This document shows, piece after piece, positions 60,655 through 64,000 of a stretch of 64,000 nt of DNA. The position numbers and the translations under genes were made by a program. Position 1 is the first letter of the stretch, and every line of letters begins with the position of its first letter. Source of the DNA: an uncultured Bacillota bacterium (GTDB lineage Bacteria; Bacillota; Clostridia; Christensenellales; UBA1242); assembly GCA_946495675.1 (NCBI GenBank), contig CAMMDQ010000001.1:1-64000 (forward strand). The letters are read 5' to 3'. The notes under the pieces are model-generated. The model ran no database searches, had not been told where the DNA came from, and worked only from the letters and a program-made list of their open reading frames with translations.

Positions 60655-61848
60655 ATGGATAACGATATGATGAGAACTGCTGTTGCAAAAATCAAGGTTG
60701 TTGGTGTTGGTGGCGGTGGAAATAATGCCGTCAACAGAATGATTGATGCGGGGGTTTCTTCTGCTGAGTTTGTTGCTGTCAACACAGACAAACAGTCTCT
60801 TCTTATCAGCAAAGCTGAAACAAGACTTCAAATTGGCGAAAGATTGACAGGTGGGCTTGGCGCTGGTGCAAAACCTGAAATTGGTCAAAAAGCTGCAGAA
60901 GAAAGCAAAGCTTCAATCACTGATATGCTTAAAGGCACAAACATGGTGTTTATCACTGCCGGTATGGGCGGTGGAACAGGAACGGGAGCAGCACCCGTGA
61001 TTGCTCAAATCGCTAAGGAAATGGGAATTTTGACTGTCGCAGTTGTAACAAAGCCTTTTGCATTCGAAGGTCCAATCAGAGCAAAAAACGCTGATGAAGG
61101 TCTTGAAAATCTCAGAAAGTTTGTAGACTCACTTGTCGTTATTCCAAATGAAAAATTGTTGCAAATCGTTCCTAAAAAGACTCCTCTTTCAGAAAGCTTC
61201 AGATTTGCCGATGATGTTTTAAGACAAGGAGTTCAGGGTATAAGTGATCTTATCGTTTTCCCAGGACTTATCAATCTTGACTTTGCCGATGTTACAACCA
61301 TCATGAAAGGCAAAGGGCTTGCTCATATGGGTATTGGTTATGGTTCAGGTGACAACAAAGCTCTTGATGCAGTTAAACAAGCTGTGGCATCACCACTTCT
61401 TGAAACTACAATCGAAGGGGCAACTGGGCTTTTGATCAACATCAAAGGCGGCGAAGACCTCACTCAAGACGATGTCAATGAGGCTGCATCACTTGTTCGT
61501 GAAGTTGTTGACTCTTCTTGCAATATCATTCTTGGCACTAGCATTGATCCAAATATGCATGACGAAGTTGAAATCACAATTATAGCGACCGGCTTTAAAA
61601 CTCCAGAAGAAATCAAAAAAGAAAGTGCCATGGAAAATGCAAAGTCTATTGGCAATATGGGGCAGAAAAACGATATGCCTTCTGCAAGAAGCATCTTTTC
61701 TGGATATGCAGCTAGAGAAAAAGAAGAACAAATGGCAAAACCAAATGTAAATATTGAAAGAACGAGTGAAGATAAGACTTCTTCAAGGCTTGACATTTCT
61801 TCAAATGTTCCACCATGGATTGAAAAACTTAGAAGAAACAAGAAATAA
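60655..61848 (+). CDS. ftsZ: cell division GTPase FtsZ
   Basis: The 397-residue protein has the tubulin-like GTP-binding region ([17 protein letters not shown], then the signature [13 protein letters not shown]), the T7 loop [11 protein letters not shown] with the catalytic aspartates, a variable linker (about 320-380) and the C-terminal peptide [15 protein letters not shown] that binds FtsA, SepF and ZapA-type partners. It polymerises into the division ring and, in sporulation, the polar ring. It has its own promoter and terminator. Confidence 0.98.
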   Translation: MDNDMMRTAVAKIKVVGVGGGGNNAVNRMIDAGVSSAEFVAVNTDKQSLLISKAETRLQIGERLTGGLGAGAKPEIGQKAAEESKASITDMLKGTNMVFITAGMGGGTGTGAAPVIAQIAKEMGILTVAVVTKPFAFEGPIRAKNADEGLENLRKFVDSLVVIPNEKLLQIVPKKTPLSESFRFADDVLRQGVQGISDLIVFPGLINLDFADVTTIMKGKGLAHMGIGYGSGDNKALDAVKQAVASPLLETTIEGATGLLINIKGGEDLTQDDVNEAASLVREVVDSSCNIILGTSIDPNMHDEVEITIIATGFKTPEEIKKESAMENAKSIGNMGQKNDMPSARSIFSGYAAREKEEQMAKPNVNIERTSEDKTSSRLDISSNVPPWIEKLRRNKK

Positions 61849-61853
61849 AAATG

Positions 61854-61876
61854 GCAGACGAAAGTCTGCTTTTTTT
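61854..61876 (+). terminator. terminator of ftsZ
   Basis: GCAGAC, a GAAA tetraloop and GTCTGC, followed by seven T. Confidence 0.88.
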
Positions 61877-61877
61877 A

Positions 61878-61902
61878 GTTTTAACAAAGGTATTGTTAAA
61901 AC
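61878..61902. promoter_or_regulatory. perfect 10-bp inverted repeat upstream of spoIIGA
   Basis: GTTTTAACAA (61878-61887), AGGTA and TTGTTAAAAC (61893-61902). It has the size and symmetry of a dimeric repressor site and lies directly after the ftsZ terminator. The regulator is unknown. Confidence 0.55.
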
Positions 61903-61995
61903 ACACAATCGCATAATATGAGAAGATAAAGAAAAAGAGACAATTATAAGCTTGTTATGTGAGTTTTTATTTGGTAAAGTTAATAGAAAGGAGAT

Positions 61996-62048
61996 AAGAC
62001 AAAATACAAAAAGATATTCAACTTTTCGACCTTTTTGTGTTTTGTCTT
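61996..62048 (+). promoter_or_regulatory. long hairpin upstream of spoIIGA
   Basis: The arms at 61996-62013 and 62031-62048 pair over 18 bp, with a single G-U in RNA, around a 17-nt loop. A T-rich stretch follows. It could end transcription coming from ftsZ or act as an attenuator. An AAAGGAG with no start codon behind it lies just before the left arm. Confidence 0.55.
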
Positions 62049-62069
62049 TTTGTTGTTTTGATTTATCAT
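62025..62069 (+). promoter_or_regulatory. spoIIG: candidate Spo0A-controlled promoter of spoIIGA-sigE
   Basis: TTCGACC at 62025-62031 matches six of seven Spo0A-box positions on the minus strand. TTGTCT (62042-62047), 16 bp and TATCAT (62064-62069) follow. The box would be about 48 bases upstream of the start point, similar to the activating boxes at B. subtilis spoIIG. Confidence 0.45.
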
Positions 62070-62088
62070 TTTTGCAAGGGAGGGCATT

Positions 62089-62895
62089 ATGGAAATTTTT
62101 ATTGAACAAACAGTTTTAATAAACTTTTTTCAAAATGCACTTATTCTTAATATGACTTCGTTTTTTATCAAAGAAAAAGCGAGATTTTGGTTTTTGATGT
62201 CGCTGCTGGCTGGAGTTGTTGCTCTTGTTATTCCGCTTTTTGCACTTGATTCCTATGCGAAAATTTTGCTACAGGTTTTTCTTGCAATCTTGATCGTTTG
62301 CCTTTCATTTAGGTTTCGTTCGGCAAGTAAATTTTTCTTTATTTTTACAACATTTTTTATTTTCACTTTTATTTTGGGTGGTGCTTGCTATGCTCTTCAG
62401 CAGACTTTCGGTCCCTATCCGCTTTTTATTGTCTGTGTTGTCAGCCTGGTAATGTTTTTTTTGGTCAAGTTTATCATTTTTTATCACAATCGTTTGCAGA
62501 GAATCAAGAGTTTTACCTATTCGGTCAAAATCAAAGCCAATGGCAATGTGGTGGAGGAAAACGGCTATTTGGACAGCGGAAATGTGCTTTTGGATGACAT
62601 CACAAAATCGCCCATAATTTTGATCAATTTTGAGGTTTTTAAAAGGCTTTATCAGGATATTTCGCTTGTCAGCCTGCTGGCAAAGCAGGATATGGCAAAA
62701 CTAAATTGTGCGCACTATATCAAAGTCAATTCAGTGGGCAGTGGCAGCAAAATATTGGCTTTTGTTGCAGATGAAATTCAGCTCAATGGTGAGAAGGTTT
62801 TTAAAAACCCGACACTTGCTCTTTCCTTCTCTGGCTTTGAGAAAAGCTTTAAAGCAAATGTACTTTTAAACAGTCAAATGGTTTTTGGAGGTTGA
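62089..62895 (+). CDS. spoIIGA: sigma-E processing peptidase SpoIIGA
   Basis: The 268-residue protein has about five membrane helices in the N-terminal half (roughly 5-130). A soluble aspartic-protease-like domain follows, with the catalytic motif DSGN at 162-165 (GYLDSGNVLLDD). The membrane protease dimerises and removes the pro-sequence of sigma-E in the mother cell after receiving the SpoIIR signal. It has an AAGGGAGGG ribosome binding site. sigE starts two bases after its stop. Confidence 0.93.
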   Translation: MEIFIEQTVLINFFQNALILNMTSFFIKEKARFWFLMSLLAGVVALVIPLFALDSYAKILLQVFLAILIVCLSFRFRSASKFFFIFTTFFIFTFILGGACYALQQTFGPYPLFIVCVVSLVMFFLVKFIIFYHNRLQRIKSFTYSVKIKANGNVVEENGYLDSGNVLLDDITKSPIILINFEVFKRLYQDISLVSLLAKQDMAKLNCAHYIKVNSVGSGSKILAFVADEIQLNGEKVFKNPTLALSFSGFEKSFKANVLLNSQMVFGG

Positions 62896-62897
62896 TT

Positions 62898-63626
62898 ATG
62901 AAAAAATTATTATTTAAATTTAAGCTGTTTTTATATAAATTGTTTCATAGAAATGATTATATTTTAGCAAAACATATTGTCTGCTATGTCTGCGGCAATG
63001 AAGAATTTTTGCCACCGCTTTCAACCGATGAAGAAAATCTGCTGATATATGAAAAAGAACAAGGTTCGCAGGAAGCCCTTGGCAAGTTGATTGAACACAA
63101 TTTGCGACTGGTTGCTTTTATAGCAAAAAAATTTGAGTCAAGCAAAATTGAATATGAAGACCTTATTTCTATAGGGGCAATTGGTCTGATCAAAGCGGTC
63201 AAAACATTTAAGCCCGACAAAAATATTCGGCTTGCGACTTATGCCTCGCGTTGCATTGAAAATGAAATTCTGATGCAACTGAGAAAAACAGCAAAAGTCA
63301 AAAATGACATCAGTCTTGACAAACCTTTGAGTGAAGACTTTGACGGAAATCAACTTGTTTTGTCAGATATATTGCCCAGTGATGAAGATGTGGTTGCTCA
63401 GACCGTTGACGAGCCTGCTGACAGAGCAATTATTCATCAACTTATTGCAAAACTGGGCAGACGTGAACAAGAAATTATGATTTTACGATATGGACTTCTA
63501 GGGCAGCAAGAACTGACGCAAAGGGAGGTGGCTGACAAACTTGGCATAAGCCAAAGTTATATCTCGCGTCTTGAAAAACGCATTTTGAAAGATATGAAGT
63601 TTGAACTTGAGAAGAGTTTGTTTTAA
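62898..63626 (+). CDS. sigE: pro-sigma-E, mother-cell sporulation sigma factor
   Basis: The ATG at 62898 follows a TTGGAGG ribosome binding site and gives 242 residues. The first ~30 residues are a basic amphipathic pro-sequence (MKKLLFKFKLFLYKLFHRND), removed by SpoIIGA. Region 2 shows NLRLVAFIAKKFES, EDLISIGAIGLIKAVKTF and LATYASRCIENEILMQLR. Region 4 shows LGRREQEIMILRYGLLG and ISQSYISRLEKRIL. Sigma-E directs early mother-cell genes such as coat and engulfment functions. Confidence 0.97.
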   Translation: MKKLLFKFKLFLYKLFHRNDYILAKHIVCYVCGNEEFLPPLSTDEENLLIYEKEQGSQEALGKLIEHNLRLVAFIAKKFESSKIEYEDLISIGAIGLIKAVKTFKPDKNIRLATYASRCIENEILMQLRKTAKVKNDISLDKPLSEDFDGNQLVLSDILPSDEDVVAQTVDEPADRAIIHQLIAKLGRREQEIMILRYGLLGQQELTQREVADKLGISQSYISRLEKRILKDMKFELEKSLF

Positions 63627-63657
63627 TCATCATTTTTTGTTTTTAAAGATGGTTTTT

Positions 63658-63696
63658 TGTCGAATGTGAATAAAACTTTAGCAAAGGTAAAAGATA
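63658..63696 (+). promoter_or_regulatory. sigG upstream region: Spo0A heptamer and sigma-F/G-like promoter
   Basis: TGTCGAA at 63658-63664 is an exact Spo0A box. GAATA (63668-63672) and GGTAAAAGATA (63686-63696) resemble a sigma-F type promoter with slightly short spacing. sigG is read by sigma-F and then by itself in known spore formers. Confidence 0.4.
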
Positions 63697-63715
63697 TTTC
63701 TCGAAAGGAGAGATT

Positions 63716-64000
63716 ATGTCTTCTAAAGTTTCTATTTGCGGTGTTGACACAACAAAGCTTCCAAAACTAAATAACAATGATATATTGCAGCTTATTAAAA
63801 AAGTTAAGCGTGGGGATGAAAATGCAAGAGACCAATTTGTTGTTGCAAATCTTCGGCTGGTGCTGAGTGTTGTGCACAGATTTAATGCAAAAGGTGATCG
63901 GGCTGATGACATGTTTCAGGTTGGATGCGTGGGGCTTTTGAAAGCTATCGACAATTTTGATGAAACGCTCAATGTCAAATTTTCAACTTATGCCGTGCCA
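63716..64000 (+). CDS. sigG: sigma-G, forespore sigma factor (cut by window end)
   Basis: The first 95 codons are present and the frame is open at the window edge. The N-terminus has the sigma-G mark VSICGVDTTKLP, followed by region 2: NLRLVLSVVHRFNAKG, DDMFQVGCVGLLKAIDNF and VKFSTYAVP. Sigma-G drives late forespore genes, including sleB/ypeB-type germination genes in known systems. The start has a CGAAAGGAG ribosome binding site. The order spoIIGA-sigE-sigG is as in B. subtilis. Confidence 0.95.
   Translation, partial: MSSKVSICGVDTTKLPKLNNNDILQLIKKVKRGDENARDQFVVANLRLVLSVVHRFNAKGDRADDMFQVGCVGLLKAIDNFDETLNVKFSTYAVP

Noticed and set aside
61985..62010. Possible leader peptide after AAAGGAG at 61988
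   Set aside because: No ATG, GTG or TTG lies at a usable distance behind the site.
1..64000. tRNA, rRNA or known riboswitch
   Set aside because: No cloverleaf with a GTTC-type T-arm, no rRNA signature and no recognisable riboswitch core was seen in the intergenic regions. I could not run a covariance search, so a small RNA could have been missed.

Overview
The window reads as about 64 kb of chromosome from an AT-rich, endospore-forming Bacillota, most likely an uncultured gut-type member of the Clostridia. Support for this is the spoIIGA-sigE-sigG block, spoIIR, sleB-ypeB, spoVG, veg and a SPOCS/LysM coat-type protein. There is also a murE with the DNPR motif of meso-diaminopimelate ligases, and a pyruvate phosphate dikinase next to housekeeping glycolysis. 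TGA is used as a stop, so the standard bacterial code applies. No rRNA, tRNA, CRISPR array or complete insertion sequence was seen.

Layout. (1) 1-1950: a very AT-rich accessory patch with a small membrane protein, a YugP-like membrane protein that has lost its zinc-binding HExxH motif, and two small minus-strand genes. Its right edge abuts a broken FAD-dependent oxidoreductase gene, and both genes at the junction are 5'-truncated. (2) 2.5-11.1 kb: a secreted lipoprotein, a membrane protein plus NAD-dependent epimerase, a secreted transglutaminase-like protein, an MscS channel, gpmI and a TtcA-type tRNA thiolation enzyme. (3) 11.4-30.1 kb: one giant secreted protein gene of 6066 codons with GLUG-like repeats. 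Its frame stays open for 115 more codons after a TAA. (4) 30.2-33.5 kb: a protein of unknown function and ppdK. (5) 33.7-38.5 kb: a second GLUG-repeat surface protein of 1599 aa. (6) 38.6-43.6 kb: veg, the SPOCS/LysM gene, spoIIR-sleB-ypeB and spoVG. (7) 43.7-61.8 kb: the division and cell-wall cluster, in the order hydrolase, murF, ddl, murE, mraY, murD, ftsW, unknown, two lipoproteins, murA, ftsQ, ftsA, ftsZ. (8) 62.1-64.0 kb: spoIIGA, sigE and the start of sigG, cut by the window end.

How it works together. The cell-wall cluster supplies lipid II precursors (MurF, Ddl, MurE, MurD, MraY, MurA) and the divisome (FtsW, FtsQ, FtsA, FtsZ). It runs straight into the sporulation sigma cascade. 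SpoIIR (forespore signal), SpoIIGA (protease) and pro-sigma-E (substrate) are all in the window. murB, murC and murG are missing from the cluster; their usual place holds one unknown gene and two large unknown lipoprotein genes with their own promoters.

Regulation. Many promoters can be read directly, usually with 17-bp spacers. The promoters of both giant surface proteins carry an exact Spo0A-box heptamer inside the -35/-10 spacer, which suggests that surface coating and sporulation entry are linked. Three genes in the division cluster (murA, ftsQ and the second lipoprotein) have a promoter placed so that transcription would begin at or within a few bases of the ATG, with no ribosome binding site, so leaderless mRNAs are likely.
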